Part shown: in pieces, positions 38,274 through 46,126 of the stretch | How the letters are laid out: the number at the start of each line of letters is the position of its first letter | Position numbering within the stretch: position 1 is the stretch's first letter | NCBI RefSeq assembly: GCF_900090225.1 | Contig: NZ_FMHY01000002.1 | Coordinates: 1,550,001-1,614,000 of the forward strand | Direction of reading: 5' to 3' | Source: Micromonospora eburnea | GTDB lineage: Bacteria; Actinomycetota; Actinomycetes; Mycobacteriales; Micromonosporaceae | DNA: 64,000 nt | Notes under the pieces: generated by a model | What the model saw: only the letters and a program-made list of their open reading frames with translations | Told to the model about the DNA's origin: nothing | The model's database searches: none | Made by a program: the position numbers and the translations under genes

Positions 38274-39757
38274 CAGCCCGCCACCGGCTCGACGATGCCC
38301 CGCTCGACCAGGTGCGCCACGATCGGGCCGGCCGCCTCGGCCAGCTCGTCCGGGGTGACGTCGTGCGCGGCGGCGAGCAGGGCGAGCTGGTCGCGCAGCG
38401 GCAGCCGGCCGTCCGCGCCGCCGACCAGGGCGAGCACCAGCGGGTCGATCTCCTCGGTCCAGCGCAGCCCGTGCGGCATGGCGAGGACCTGTCGGTCCAC
38501 CGCCCAGCCCTCGTCACCCATGGTCGCCTCCTGCCGCAGCTGGAGCCCATCGGCGGCCCGGTAGCGCGCGGCGAGCAGCCCATCGGTGTCGCGGGAGCGG
38601 AGCCAGTCCTGCCGGTCGAACCATTCGGCGATCCGGTCGCCCAGCGGCGGTTCCACCCGCTGGCGCAGGTCCTCCACCCGCAGGACCGGCTGGTCGTTGC
38701 CGGAGCGGCGCACCGAGACGATGCCGAAGCCGACCGCCTCCACCTTGTGCGCGTCGAACCAGTCCAGCCAGGCCGCCATCCGCTGGGGGTCGGCCGCCTC
38801 GCCGACGTCGGTCAGCCACAGGTTCACGTACGCCATCGGGTCGGCCACCTCGCGCTGGATCACCCAGGCGTCCAGCCCGGTGCCGGCGAACCAGCCGGCC
38901 ACCCGCTCGTCCCACTCCTCGCCGGCGACGTGCACCCAGTTGGCCAGGTACTGCATCGTGCCGCCTTCGGTGAGCAGGTGCGGGGCGGCGGCGGCCAGCT
39001 CCGCGCCGATCGCGTCCCCGACCCGGCCCGAGTCGCGGTAGACGTGGGTGGTGGTGCCGGGGCCGACCACGAACGGCGGGTTGCTGACCACCAGGTCGAA
39101 CCGGCGCCCGGCCACCGGGGCCACCATGTCGCCGCGCAGCAGCTCCCAGTTTTGGCCGTTGAGCGCGGCGGTGGTGGCGGCGAAGCGCAGCGCCCGTTCG
39201 GAGACGTCGGTCGCGGTCACCCGTCGGGCGTGGGTGGACAGGTGCAGGGCCTGTACGCCGGAGCCGGTGCCCAGGTCCAGCGCGGTCTCCACCGGACGGC
39301 GGACGGCGGCGCCGATCAGCGTCTGGGTGGCCCCGCCGATACCGAGCACGTGCTCGCTGTGCAGCGGCTTCCCGGGCCGGGCGCTGGCCGGCACGTCGGC
39401 GAGCACCCACCACTCGTCGCCGTACGGTTCGAGGTCGACGCCGGCGCGCAGGCCGTCGGCGTACCGTTCGACGATCCCGCCGGCGACAGCCTCCTCGACG
39501 GTGAGCGGGGCGAGCGCGGCGGCCACCGCCGCCTCCGGCTCGGTCTGGTCGCAGATGAAGACCCGGATCAGCGTGGCGAGCGGGTCGCGATCCTCGGTGG
39601 CGCGCAGGGCGGCCCGGAAGTCGTTACGGGCCACCCCGCCGGTGGCCTGCGAACCGAGCCGGTCAGCGATGCCGTTGGCGGTGAAGCGTGCCCTGGTCAG
39701 CGCGGTCCGCAGCGCGTCGACGCCGGCGGGGGAGAGCAGCATGTCTTGACGATCCAC
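38273..39757 (-). CDS. Methyltransferase of the PrmC/RsmC-like small-domain group
   Basis: A 494-residue protein with an N-terminal helical domain (about 1-135), a class I methyltransferase core (about 155-300: [22 protein letters not shown], catalytic [10 protein letters not shown]) and a C-terminal alpha/beta domain. The NPPF motif indicates methylation of an amide or base nitrogen, as in PrmC, RsmC or RlmG. In actinobacteria it is annotated only as methyltransferase; the target may be rRNA or a protein. GTG at 39757 is chosen because of the leaderless promoter spacing; ATG at 39742 is the alternative. Coupled to dtd, which suggests a translation-related role. Confidence 0.88.
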   Translation of the reverse strand: MDRQDMLLSPAGVDALRTALTRARFTANGIADRLGSQATGGVARNDFRAALRATEDRDPLATLIRVFICDQTEPEAAVAAALAPLTVEEAVAGGIVERYADGLRAGVDLEPYGDEWWVLADVPASARPGKPLHSEHVLGIGGATQTLIGAAVRRPVETALDLGTGSGVQALHLSTHARRVTATDVSERALRFAATTAALNGQNWELLRGDMVAPVAGRRFDLVVSNPPFVVGPGTTTHVYRDSGRVGDAIGAELAAAAPHLLTEGGTMQYLANWVHVAGEEWDERVAGWFAGTGLDAWVIQREVADPMAYVNLWLTDVGEAADPQRMAAWLDWFDAHKVEAVGFGIVSVRRSGNDQPVLRVEDLRQRVEPPLGDRIAEWFDRQDWLRSRDTDGLLAARYRAADGLQLRQEATMGDEGWAVDRQVLAMPHGLRWTEEIDPLVLALVGGADGRLPLRDQLALLAAAHDVTPDELAEAAGPIVAHLVERGIVEPVAG

Positions 39758-39763
39758 ATCGCC

Positions 39764-39769
39764 ATCCTG
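39764..39769 (-). promoter_or_regulatory. -10-like element, leaderless, for the methyltransferase-dtd operon
   Basis: CAGGAT on the minus strand, 6 nt, then GTG at 39757. Confidence 0.4.
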
Positions 39770-39942
39770 CCCTCCCGGCGGCGAAGGATCGGCCGGCACC
39801 CGCGACTTCCATACCGTGAGCCCCATACATTCGCCGTGATTACTTTCACAGACTTCAATGTCTGGCTACCATCTCCTCCAACATCCGCCGATGGGTGCCC
39901 CGGTGGCCACGAGCCCGGGCGTGCCCGGTAGGGAGCCAGACA

Positions 39943-41163
39943 ATGTCCGACGTGTCCGTGTCCCGGCGGCGCGCGCTCCGCGCGCTCGCCATCGCGGCGA
40001 CCGCCGCGACCCTCTCCGCCGCCGCCTCCACCCCCGCCCTCGCCGCCCCCACCGGCGACGTCCGCTACGCCGCCGCCCCCGACGCCGTCAGCGGCAGCTA
40101 CCTGGTGGTGCTCAAGAGCGACGCCGTGGGCCCCGCCAACAGCCTCGCCGCCCGCACCGCCGTTCCGGACCGCGCCGCCGGGCTCGCCAAGCGCTACGGC
40201 GGCTCGGTCGGCACGGTCTGGAGCGCCGCGCTGACCGGTTACAGCGCGAAGATGAGCGAGGGGCAGGCCCGCCGGCTCGCCGCCGACCCGGCCGTCGCGT
40301 ACGTCGAACAGGACCGGGTGGTGACCGCCCAGGCCACCCAGACCGGCGCGACCTGGGGGCTGGACCGGATCGACCAGCGCAACCTGCCGCTGAACGGCAG
40401 CTACACCTACCCGAACACGGCCTCGAACGTGCGGGCGTACATCATCGACACCGGCATCCGGATCACGCACAGCGACTTCGGTGGCCGGGCGAGCTGGGGC
40501 ACCAACACCGTGGACAGCAACAACACCGACTGCAACGGCCACGGCACGCACGTCGCCGGCACGGTCGGCGGCAACACCTACGGCGTGGCCAAGGGCGTCC
40601 GCCTGATCGCGGTCAAGGTGCTCAACTGCTCCGGCAGCGGCACCACCGCCGGCGTGGTGAACGGCGTCAACTGGGTCACCGCGAACGCGGTCAAGCCGGC
40701 CGTGGCCAACATGAGCCTCGGCGGCGGCGCCAGCACCACCCTCGACAACGCGGTGGCCAACTCGATCAGCTCCGGCGTCACGTACGCCATCGCGGGCGGC
40801 AACGACAACGCCAACGCCTGCAACTACTCCCCGGCCCGGGTCGCCTCCGCGATCACCGTCGGCGCCACCACCAGCACCGACGCCCGTGCCTCGTACTCCA
40901 ACTACGGCTCCTGCCTGGACATCTTCGCGCCCGGCTCGTCGATCACGTCGGCCTGGCGGACCAGTGACAGCGCCACCAACACGATCAGCGGCACCTCGAT
41001 GGCCACGCCGCACGTGGCCGGCGCGGCCGCCCTCGTGCTCGGCGCCAACCCGTCGTACACCCCGGCGCAGGTGGCCAGCTACCTGACCAGCAACGCCACC
41101 AGCGGCGTGGTGACCAGCCCCGGCAGCGGCTCGCCGAACCGGCTGCTCTTCGTCGTCAACTGA
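39943..41163 (+). CDS. Secreted subtilisin-like serine protease (S8) with I9 propeptide
   Basis: A 406-residue exported protease. Parts in order: Tat-like signal (SRRRALRALAIAATAATLSAAASTPALAA-type, twin arginines at 8-10, about 1-35), inhibitor I9 propeptide (about 50-130) and the S8 catalytic domain (about 138-406) of the proteinase K group. Catalytic triad D169 (IIDTG), H200 (NGHGTH) and S352 (GTSMATPHVAG). No C-terminal add-on. ATG at 39943 follows GGGAG. Single gene; a small hairpin CAGAC-N6-GTCTG lies in its upstream region. Probably a nutritional or aerial-growth protease. Confidence 0.94.
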   Translation: MSDVSVSRRRALRALAIAATAATLSAAASTPALAAPTGDVRYAAAPDAVSGSYLVVLKSDAVGPANSLAARTAVPDRAAGLAKRYGGSVGTVWSAALTGYSAKMSEGQARRLAADPAVAYVEQDRVVTAQATQTGATWGLDRIDQRNLPLNGSYTYPNTASNVRAYIIDTGIRITHSDFGGRASWGTNTVDSNNTDCNGHGTHVAGTVGGNTYGVAKGVRLIAVKVLNCSGSGTTAGVVNGVNWVTANAVKPAVANMSLGGGASTTLDNAVANSISSGVTYAIAGGNDNANACNYSPARVASAITVGATTSTDARASYSNYGSCLDIFAPGSSITSAWRTSDSATNTISGTSMATPHVAGAAALVLGANPSYTPAQVASYLTSNATSGVVTSPGSGSPNRLLFVVN

Positions 41164-41259
41164 CGACCCACCCCGGACGCGGCCCGGTGGATTCCCCCGT
41201 CCACCGGGCCGCGTCGCGTCGTCGCGGGGAGTCGGCGTGGCGGGCGGCGTTCCGAGCGG

Positions 41260-41265
41260 CAGGAT
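41260..41265 (+). promoter_or_regulatory. -10-like element, leaderless, for the HhH-GPD gene
   Basis: CAGGAT, 6 nt, ATG at 41272. The intervening GGGGGC could also serve as a weak ribosome site. Confidence 0.4.
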
Positions 41266-41271
41266 GGGGGC

Positions 41272-41847
41272 ATGACGCTCTCCCTGCCCATCGACCCCGA
41301 GGCCAACGCGCTGCTGGCGCGCAGCCCGTTGGCGCTGCTCCTCGGCATGGTGCTCGACCAGCAGGTGCCGATGGAGAAGGCATTTTCCTCGCCGTACGTC
41401 CTCGCCCAGCGGCTCGGCCACGAGCCGGACGCCCGGGAACTGGCCGGCTACGACCCGGAGGCCCTGGTCGCGCTCTTCGCCCAGCCGCCGGCCCTGCACC
41501 GGTTCCCGAAGGCCATGGCGGCCCGGGTCCAGGAGGTGTGCCGGGTCCTGGTCGAGCGGTACGACGGCGACCCCGCCGGGCTCTGGTCCGACGTCACGGA
41601 CGGCCGTGAGCTGCTGCGCCGGGTCGGCGAGCTGCCCGGCTTCGGCAAGCAGAAGGCGCAGATCTTCGTCGCCCTGCTCGGCAAGCGGTTCGGCATCGCC
41701 CCGGACGGCTGGCGGGAGGCCGCGGGCGGGTACGGCGAGGCCGAGGCGTACCGCTCGGTGGCGGACGTGACCGGTCCGGAGGCGCTACGCCGGGTCCGGG
41801 AGTACAAGCAGCGGGTGAAGGCCGAGGCGAAGGCCGCGAAGGGCTGA
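41272..41847 (+). CDS. HhH-GPD base-excision DNA repair family protein
   Basis: A 191-residue protein of the short actinobacterial HhH-GPD family (TIGR03252 as I remember it). Helix-hairpin-helix in ELPGFGKQKAQIFVALLGKR (about 121-140); the N-terminal PLALLLGMVLDQQVPMEKAFSSP resembles the first helices of DNA glycosylases. The position where endonuclease III has its catalytic Lys/Asp is not clear in this short version, and no FeS cysteines are present. It may be a glycosylase or only a damage-binding protein. Convergent with the toxin-antitoxin pair. Confidence 0.86.
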   Translation: MTLSLPIDPEANALLARSPLALLLGMVLDQQVPMEKAFSSPYVLAQRLGHEPDARELAGYDPEALVALFAQPPALHRFPKAMAARVQEVCRVLVERYDGDPAGLWSDVTDGRELLRRVGELPGFGKQKAQIFVALLGKRFGIAPDGWREAAGGYGEAEAYRSVADVTGPEALRRVREYKQRVKAEAKAAKG

Positions 41848-41869
41848 CCCGGCCCGGTCGTCGAGCCGG

Positions 41870-42181
41870 TCAGGCTGCGGTGGGGCGGGACAGCGCGGCC
41901 AGCGCCCGGCGTACGTCGGCGAGGGAGACCGTCGCCGAGTCGTCCAGGTCGGCCAGCCCGGCCTCGATCCACTGCCGCATCAGCGTGGTCACCCCGATGC
42001 CGCGCGCGTCGGCGGCGGCCCGTACCCGTTCGTACGTCTCCAGCGGCAGGCGGACCGAGCGGCTGACCATCGGCACGTCGGTGTCGGGGGTGGGCAGCTC
42101 GGCCGGCTGTCTCTCGTCGATCAGGTCGGCGAGCGCGTCGTCGCCGTCGTGGAACCGCTTGGTCGCCTCGTTACGGTGCAT
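41870..42181 (-). CDS. Ribbon-helix-helix antitoxin-like protein
   Basis: A 103-residue protein with a ribbon-helix-helix domain at about 37-78 (MVSRSVRLPLETYERVRAAADARGIGVTTLMRQWIEAG), a 36-residue acidic N-terminal part and a short C-terminal helix. Its ATG at 42181 follows GGAGG and lies inside the last codons of the upstream toxin-like gene (11-nt overlap). RHH antitoxins of the BrnA type bind the toxin and repress the operon. No toxin-binding tail can be separately identified. Confidence 0.85.
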   Translation of the reverse strand: MHRNEATKRFHDGDDALADLIDERQPAELPTPDTDVPMVSRSVRLPLETYERVRAAADARGIGVTTLMRQWIEAGLADLDDSATVSLADVRRALAALSRPTAA

Positions 42182-42482
42182 CGTGACCGCCTCCTCGTCG
42201 GCGTGATCTCCGCACCGCCTCGTCGTAACGCTTGGCCTCGACGTTGCTCAGTTCGCGGGCGGAGAGGATGTCCCAGTCGTTGTCGGTGCCGTCGGCCTCG
42301 GCCAGCAGCACCGCGAGGCGCCGCCCCCGGTGGTCGGTCGCGTAGACCACCATGACGTCGTCCCCGAGGTGCCGGATGACCCGTCGTGTGCTGTGCAGGG
42401 CCTCCCAGACTTCCCCGGGCGTGACGTCGTAGACCCGCAGGTTGGCCAACGCCTCGTCGGTGAAGCTGAACCGGTTGCCCAC
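42171..42482 (-). CDS. BrnT-like toxin candidate
   Basis: A 103-residue small basic protein. Its plan resembles BrnT RNase toxins: SFTDEALANLRVYDVTPGEVWEAL at the start (compare K-A-x-x-N-x-x-K-H-G in BrnT), a central beta part DDVMVVYATDHRGRRLAVLL, and an ending ILSARELSNVEAKRYDEAV (compare I-S-A-R-x-A-x-x-x-E-R-x-x-Y). GTG at 42482 fits a leaderless TACGCT promoter 6 nt upstream; an ATG at 42569 is not supported. Toxin precedes antitoxin, as in brnTA. The BrnT catalytic residues cannot be matched with certainty, so activity is a prediction. Confidence 0.75.
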   Translation of the reverse strand: MGNRFSFTDEALANLRVYDVTPGEVWEALHSTRRVIRHLGDDVMVVYATDHRGRRLAVLLAEADGTDNDWDILSARELSNVEAKRYDEAVRRSRRRGGGHDAP

Positions 42483-42488
42483 GGGCGG

Positions 42489-42494
42489 AGCGTA
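42489..42494 (-). promoter_or_regulatory. -10 element, leaderless, for the toxin-antitoxin pair
   Basis: TACGCT on the minus strand, 6 nt, then GTG at 42482. Confidence 0.5.
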
Positions 42495-42588
42495 CCACGC
42501 ACGTAACACGCGGTCGGCTTGCGAGGAATTTCGCCGATCAACGGCTCCGGGTGACAGGATGAGGAGCATCCCCTCGAGGAGGTCCGTG

Positions 42589-42945
42589 GTGAAGCATCAG
42601 GCGTACCAGCCGATCCTGATCACCGACGCCTCGCGCAGCCAGGACGACCAGCTCAACAGCCGGCAGAAGCGCTACGTGCTGATGATGGGCATCCGGGTCG
42701 CGTGCCTGGTGGCCGGTGCGATCCTGGTCGGCGCGAAGGCACCCCTGCTCTGGCTCTGGCTGCCGCTGTGCGGCCTCGGGATGGCGCTCATCCCGTGGCT
42801 GGCGGTGCTGCTGGCCAATGACCGCCCGCCCAAGGAGCAGCACCGGCTCGCCAACAAGTTCCAGCCCCGCCGTCACGACGACACCCCACCCATGGCCCTC
42901 CCCGCCGAGGAGCGCCCCCACAAGGTCATCGACGCCGAGCCCTGA
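42589..42945 (+). CDS. DUF3099 family membrane protein
   Basis: A 118-residue protein with two hydrophobic helices (about 32-50 and 55-76: VACLVAGAILVGA and LWLWLPLCGLGMALIPWLAVLL) after the family's start ITDASRSQDDQLNSRQKRYVLMMGIR. Cytosolic C-terminal tail is charged (EQHRLANKFQPRRHDD). Function unknown; common in actinomycetes. GTG at 42589 is 7 nt after GAGGAGG; the GTG one codon earlier is an equal alternative in frame. Divergent from the toxin-antitoxin pair. Confidence 0.85.
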   Translation: MKHQAYQPILITDASRSQDDQLNSRQKRYVLMMGIRVACLVAGAILVGAKAPLLWLWLPLCGLGMALIPWLAVLLANDRPPKEQHRLANKFQPRRHDDTPPMALPAEERPHKVIDAEP

Positions 42946-42964
42946 CCGCGCCCGCGTCGGTCGG

Positions 42965-43024
42965 GATCTCGCACCTCGTGCCCCGGCTCGAAGCGGACCC
43001 GGCTGGGGCCGTAAGTGCGAGATC
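42965..43024. repeat. Intergenic palindrome with GATCTCGCAC ends
   Basis: GATCTCGCAC (42965-42974) is the exact reverse complement of GTGCGAGATC (43015-43024), and CCCC (42981-42984) pairs with GGGG (43005-43008) inside. It lies between the convergent DUF3099 gene and pseudouridine kinase gene. Same style as the elements at 25226, 37777 and 47932. Confidence 0.7.
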
Positions 43025-43041
43025 GCCGTACGCGGTGGGCG

Positions 43042-43935
43042 TCAGGGGCGGGCGCCGACGGAGGAGACGGCGAGCGCGCCCAGGTCGCCGGCACGGGACA
43101 GGGCCGCCCGGGGGTCCGCGCCCGCCAACCAGGCGGTGAGCAGGCCGGCGGCGAAGGCGTCTCCGGCACCGGTCACGTCCACCACGGGCACCCCGCGGGC
43201 GGGTGCCGCCTCGACCACCCCGGTCCGGTCCACCCAGACCGCGCCGGCCGCGCCCCGCTTCACCACCACCCGCCGGGCCACCGCGGTCAGCGCGCGCCCC
43301 TGCGCCGCCGGATCCAGCCCGCCCGCCAGCACCGTCGCCTCGTCGGTGTTGACCAGCAGCAGGTCGACGTCGCGTACCCAGGCCAGGAAGTCCGTCGCGC
43401 CGACCCGCCGCAGCGGCGCCGCAGAGGCCGCGTCGACGCTGGTGGTCAGCCCGCGCTCGCGGGCGGCGGCCAGCGCCCGCAGTCCCGCGTCGCGCGACCC
43501 GGCGTCCAGCAGGGTGTACGCGGACAGGTGCACGTGCCCGGCGTCGGGCGCCGCCGCCAGGGCCCGGTCGACCTGCGCGGCGGTGAGCCGCAGGTTCGCC
43601 CCACGCTGGCTGATCATCGTGCGCTCCCCGTCGTGGGTGAGCACGATGACGGTCCCGGTCGGGTAGCCCTCGTGGCGTTCCACCGCGCAGGCCACCCCGA
43701 CCCGTTCCAGCTCGGCCACCCGGTCACGGCCAGCCTCGTCGTCGCCGATCGCGGCAGCCAACGTGACCTCCGCACCCAGGGCGGCGAGCCAGGCCGCCGT
43801 GTTGGCCGCCTGTCCGCCACCGCTGAACCGGATGCCGGCCGCGGTGTCCGAACCGGTCGCCAGCGGGCCCGAGAGCACCGCGACCACGTCGGTGATCACG
43901 TCCCCGACGACGGCGATGCGGGACGCTGGGCTCAT
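43042..43935 (-). CDS. psuK: PfkB family kinase, probably pseudouridine kinase
   Basis: A 297-residue ribokinase-fold sugar kinase: N-terminal GDVITDVVA and FSGGGQAANTA (substrate side) and the C-terminal anion hole and catalytic aspartate DVTGAGDAFAAG (about 251-262). It follows a PsuG gene by 67 nt on the same strand, so the likely reaction is phosphorylation of pseudouridine to its 5'-phosphate, the substrate of PsuG. Family membership alone would not separate it from ribokinase or adenosine kinase. Start at 43935 (MSPASRIAVVGD) is supported by the conserved N-terminus. Confidence 0.85.
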   Translation of the reverse strand: MSPASRIAVVGDVITDVVAVLSGPLATGSDTAAGIRFSGGGQAANTAAWLAALGAEVTLAAAIGDDEAGRDRVAELERVGVACAVERHEGYPTGTVIVLTHDGERTMISQRGANLRLTAAQVDRALAAAPDAGHVHLSAYTLLDAGSRDAGLRALAAARERGLTTSVDAASAAPLRRVGATDFLAWVRDVDLLLVNTDEATVLAGGLDPAAQGRALTAVARRVVVKRGAAGAVWVDRTGVVEAAPARGVPVVDVTGAGDAFAAGLLTAWLAGADPRAALSRAGDLGALAVSSVGARP

Positions 43936-44002
43936 GCCGCCACCTCGCTGCGCTCGGCGTCGGCATGCCCACCGCGCCGATGATCCGTTCGCTGGCGCTC
44001 GC

Positions 44003-44938
44003 TCATGCCGCTGCGTCGGAGCGCCGGGCCGCGGCGGCGACCGCGATGCGTGCCGCCAGGTCGGCGTTGCGCAGGATGATCCGGATGTTGACCGCCAGGC
44101 TGGCACCCTCGGTGGCCGAGTGGAAGTGGGCCAGCAGGAACGGGGTGACCGCCTTCCCGGTCACCCCGTCACGGGCCAGCAGGGCCAGACCGTCGGCGAG
44201 GGTGCGGTCGTGCAGCGCCGGGTCGAGCTGCTCGTCGGTCGGGAGCGGGTTCGCCACGATCAGCCCACCGTGGTGCGCGCCCTGCCGCTCCCGGGCCAGG
44301 AGCACGTCGGCGACCTGCTCCGGTGACTCGACCGACCAGTCCAGGTCGAATCCGGCGTCGGTCAGGTAGAAGCCGGGGAAGCGGCGGGTGCGGTAGCCGA
44401 CCACGCTCACCCCCAGGGTCTCCAGCCGTTCCAGGGTGGCACCCACGTCGAGGATGGACTTCACCCCGGCGCAGACCACCGCGATCGGCGTCCGGGCCAG
44501 GGTGATCAGGTCGACCGACTCGTCGAAGGTCTGCGCCGCCTCCCGGTGCACCCCGCCGAGGCCGCCGGTGGCGAAGACGCCGATCCCGGCCGCCGCGGCC
44601 ACCGCGCTGGTGGCGGCCACCGTGGTGGCGCCGTCCGCGCCGGTCGCCGCCGCCACGGCGAGGTCGCGTACGGAGAGCTTGCTCACGCCGTCGACCGTGG
44701 CGAGCCGGGTCAGCTGCGCGTCGTCCAGGCCCACGATCAGCTCGCCGGCGACCATGCCGATGGTGGCGGGAACCGCCCCCGCGTCCCGGACCGTCTGCTC
44801 GATCCGCCGGGCGACCAGCAGATTGTCCGGCCGGGGGAGGCCGTGCGAGACGATGGTGCTCTCCAGGGCGACGACAGGACGCCCGTCGCGCCGGGCGTCG
44901 GCCACCTCGGGGCCGAAACTGATGTGAAAGTTGGTCAC
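44003..44938 (-). CDS. psuG: Pseudouridine-5'-phosphate glycosidase PsuG
   Basis: Splits pseudouridine 5'-phosphate into uracil and ribose 5-phosphate. The 311-residue protein has the family motifs [15 protein letters not shown] with the catalytic glutamate (about 24-38), the Schiff-base lysine region [20 protein letters not shown] and FDESVDL. It lacks a signal peptide. GTG at 44938 lies 7 nt after a TACCGT -10-like hexamer. The kinase gene follows 67 nt downstream, completing a two-step route for RNA-derived pseudouridine. Confidence 0.94.
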   Translation of the reverse strand: MTNFHISFGPEVADARRDGRPVVALESTIVSHGLPRPDNLLVARRIEQTVRDAGAVPATIGMVAGELIVGLDDAQLTRLATVDGVSKLSVRDLAVAAATGADGATTVAATSAVAAAAGIGVFATGGLGGVHREAAQTFDESVDLITLARTPIAVVCAGVKSILDVGATLERLETLGVSVVGYRTRRFPGFYLTDAGFDLDWSVESPEQVADVLLARERQGAHHGGLIVANPLPTDEQLDPALHDRTLADGLALLARDGVTGKAVTPFLLAHFHSATEGASLAVNIRIILRNADLAARIAVAAAARRSDAAA

Positions 44939-44945
44939 TTCCGTT

Positions 44946-44951
44946 ACGGTA
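44946..44951 (-). promoter_or_regulatory. -10 element, probably leaderless, for psuG-psuK
   Basis: TACCGT on the minus strand, 7 nt, then GTG at 44938. Confidence 0.4.
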
Positions 44952-45026
44952 CGGGCCGCGCTCGGGCCGGCCTGCGGTGGACCGGCCCCGCGGGACCTGC
45001 AAAACTGGAAAGTTGGAGGTGTAGAC

Positions 45027-45245
45027 GTGAGCACACAGGTTCTCGAGCGTCCCGAGCTGAAGGACGCCGACACCGGTCCCGAGATGTTCCACTACGTGCG
45101 CAAGGACAAGATCGCCGAGAGCGCGGTCATGGGCACGTTCGTCGTCGCGTTGTGCGGGGAGACCTTCCCGGTCACCAAGGCCGCCAAGCCGGGGTCGCCG
45201 GTCTGCCCGAAGTGCAAGGAGATCTACGACTCCTGGGAGGAGTGA
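45027..45245 (+). CDS. DUF3039 family small zinc-binding-like protein
   Basis: A 72-residue protein conserved in actinobacteria (Rv2699c in M. tuberculosis). It contains ALCGETF and [12 protein letters not shown], giving three cysteines in a rubredoxin-like arrangement that probably holds zinc with another ligand. Function unknown. GTG at 45027 follows GGAGGTG. Next to the TRIC-type channel gene 40 nt downstream on the same strand, which has its own leaderless promoter. Confidence 0.9.
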   Translation: MSTQVLERPELKDADTGPEMFHYVRKDKIAESAVMGTFVVALCGETFPVTKAAKPGSPVCPKCKEIYDSWEE

Positions 45246-45273
45246 CCGTGGGCGGCCCCGCCGCCCGCCCACG

Positions 45274-45279
45274 TACCCT
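45274..45279 (+). promoter_or_regulatory. -10 element, leaderless, for the TRIC-type gene
   Basis: TACCCT, 6 nt, GTG at 45286. Confidence 0.5.
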
Positions 45280-45285
45280 TCGCCG

Positions 45286-45936
45286 GTGACCACCTCCACC
45301 GTCCTGCTCGTCGCCGACCTCACCGGTGTCGCGGTCTTCGCCGCCTCCGGCGCCTCCGCGGCGGTGGCCAAGCGGCTCGACCTCTTCGGGGTGGTCTTCG
45401 TCGGCGTCGTCGCGGCGCTCGGCGGCGGGATTTTCCGTGACCTGGTCATCGACGAGGTCCCGCCGCTGGCCTTCGCCGACTGGCGGTACGCGGTCACCGC
45501 GGCGGCGACCGCTGCCGCCGTGTTCTGGCTGCACCCACAGCTCGCCCGGCTGCGCACCACCGTGCTGCTGCTCGACGCGGCCGGTCTCGGCCTGTTCACC
45601 GTCACCGGCACGCTCAAGGCCCTCGACGCCCACGTCCCGGCGGTCGGCGCCTGCATGATCGGCATGCTCACCGCGATCGGCGGCGGCCTGGGCCGGGACC
45701 TGCTCACCGGGGAGATTCCGGTGGTGCTGCGCCGGGAGATCTACGCCCTCGCCGCGCTCGCCGGGTCGATCATGGTGGCCCTGCTGTCGGCGTACGGACA
45801 GGCGCACGCGGCCGGGCTGATCCTCGCCGCCGCCTTCGTCTTCGTACTGCGGGTGATCTCGCTGCGGCGGCGCTGGTCCGCCCCGGTCGCCACCCTGCGT
45901 CCGCCCCGCACCGGCGCCCGCGGCCCAGGGGGCTGA
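45286..45936 (+). CDS. TRIC-type (UPF0126) cation channel protein
   Basis: A 216-residue membrane protein of the bacterial trimeric intracellular cation channel family (formerly UPF0126, also called YicG-like). Six to seven helices in two inverted repeats, each with the glycine signature: ALGGGIFRDLV (about 43-53) and AIGGGLGRDLL (about 125-135). Bacterial homologues conduct potassium or sodium in vitro; the in vivo role is uncertain. The C-terminal tail is Arg/Pro-rich. Confidence 0.92.
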   Translation: MTTSTVLLVADLTGVAVFAASGASAAVAKRLDLFGVVFVGVVAALGGGIFRDLVIDEVPPLAFADWRYAVTAAATAAAVFWLHPQLARLRTTVLLLDAAGLGLFTVTGTLKALDAHVPAVGACMIGMLTAIGGGLGRDLLTGEIPVVLRREIYALAALAGSIMVALLSAYGQAHAAGLILAAAFVFVLRVISLRRRWSAPVATLRPPRTGARGPGG

Positions 45937-46016
45937 GCCCGACGGCGGGCGTGGACGGCGTGGGCCGGCGGATGTGACCAGCGTGGCGTCGAGTGGGGAG
46001 AAGCGGCCCCGCTGGT

Positions 46017-46060
46017 TATGCTGAGTCGGCCTTCGCGGCACGGATGCGCGAGGGCCTTTT
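46017..46060 (+). promoter_or_regulatory. Promoter followed immediately by terminator-like hairpin, upstream of the helicase gene
   Basis: TATGCT (46017-46022) is a good -10, with a weak -35. About 6 nt on, GGCCTTCGCG (46028-46037) pairs with CGCGAGGGCC (46047-46056) and is followed by TTTT (46057-46060). The hairpin would be the first thing transcribed. The helicase GTG lies 67 nt further. It could be an attenuator, a tiny RNA, or a stabilising 5' stem. Confidence 0.4.
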
Positions 46061-46126
46061 CATGGGCGGCGATACCCGTGGCCCTCGGCCCGGACCCGCC
46101 GTCGTGCGGTCGGAGAGGAGCTACGG

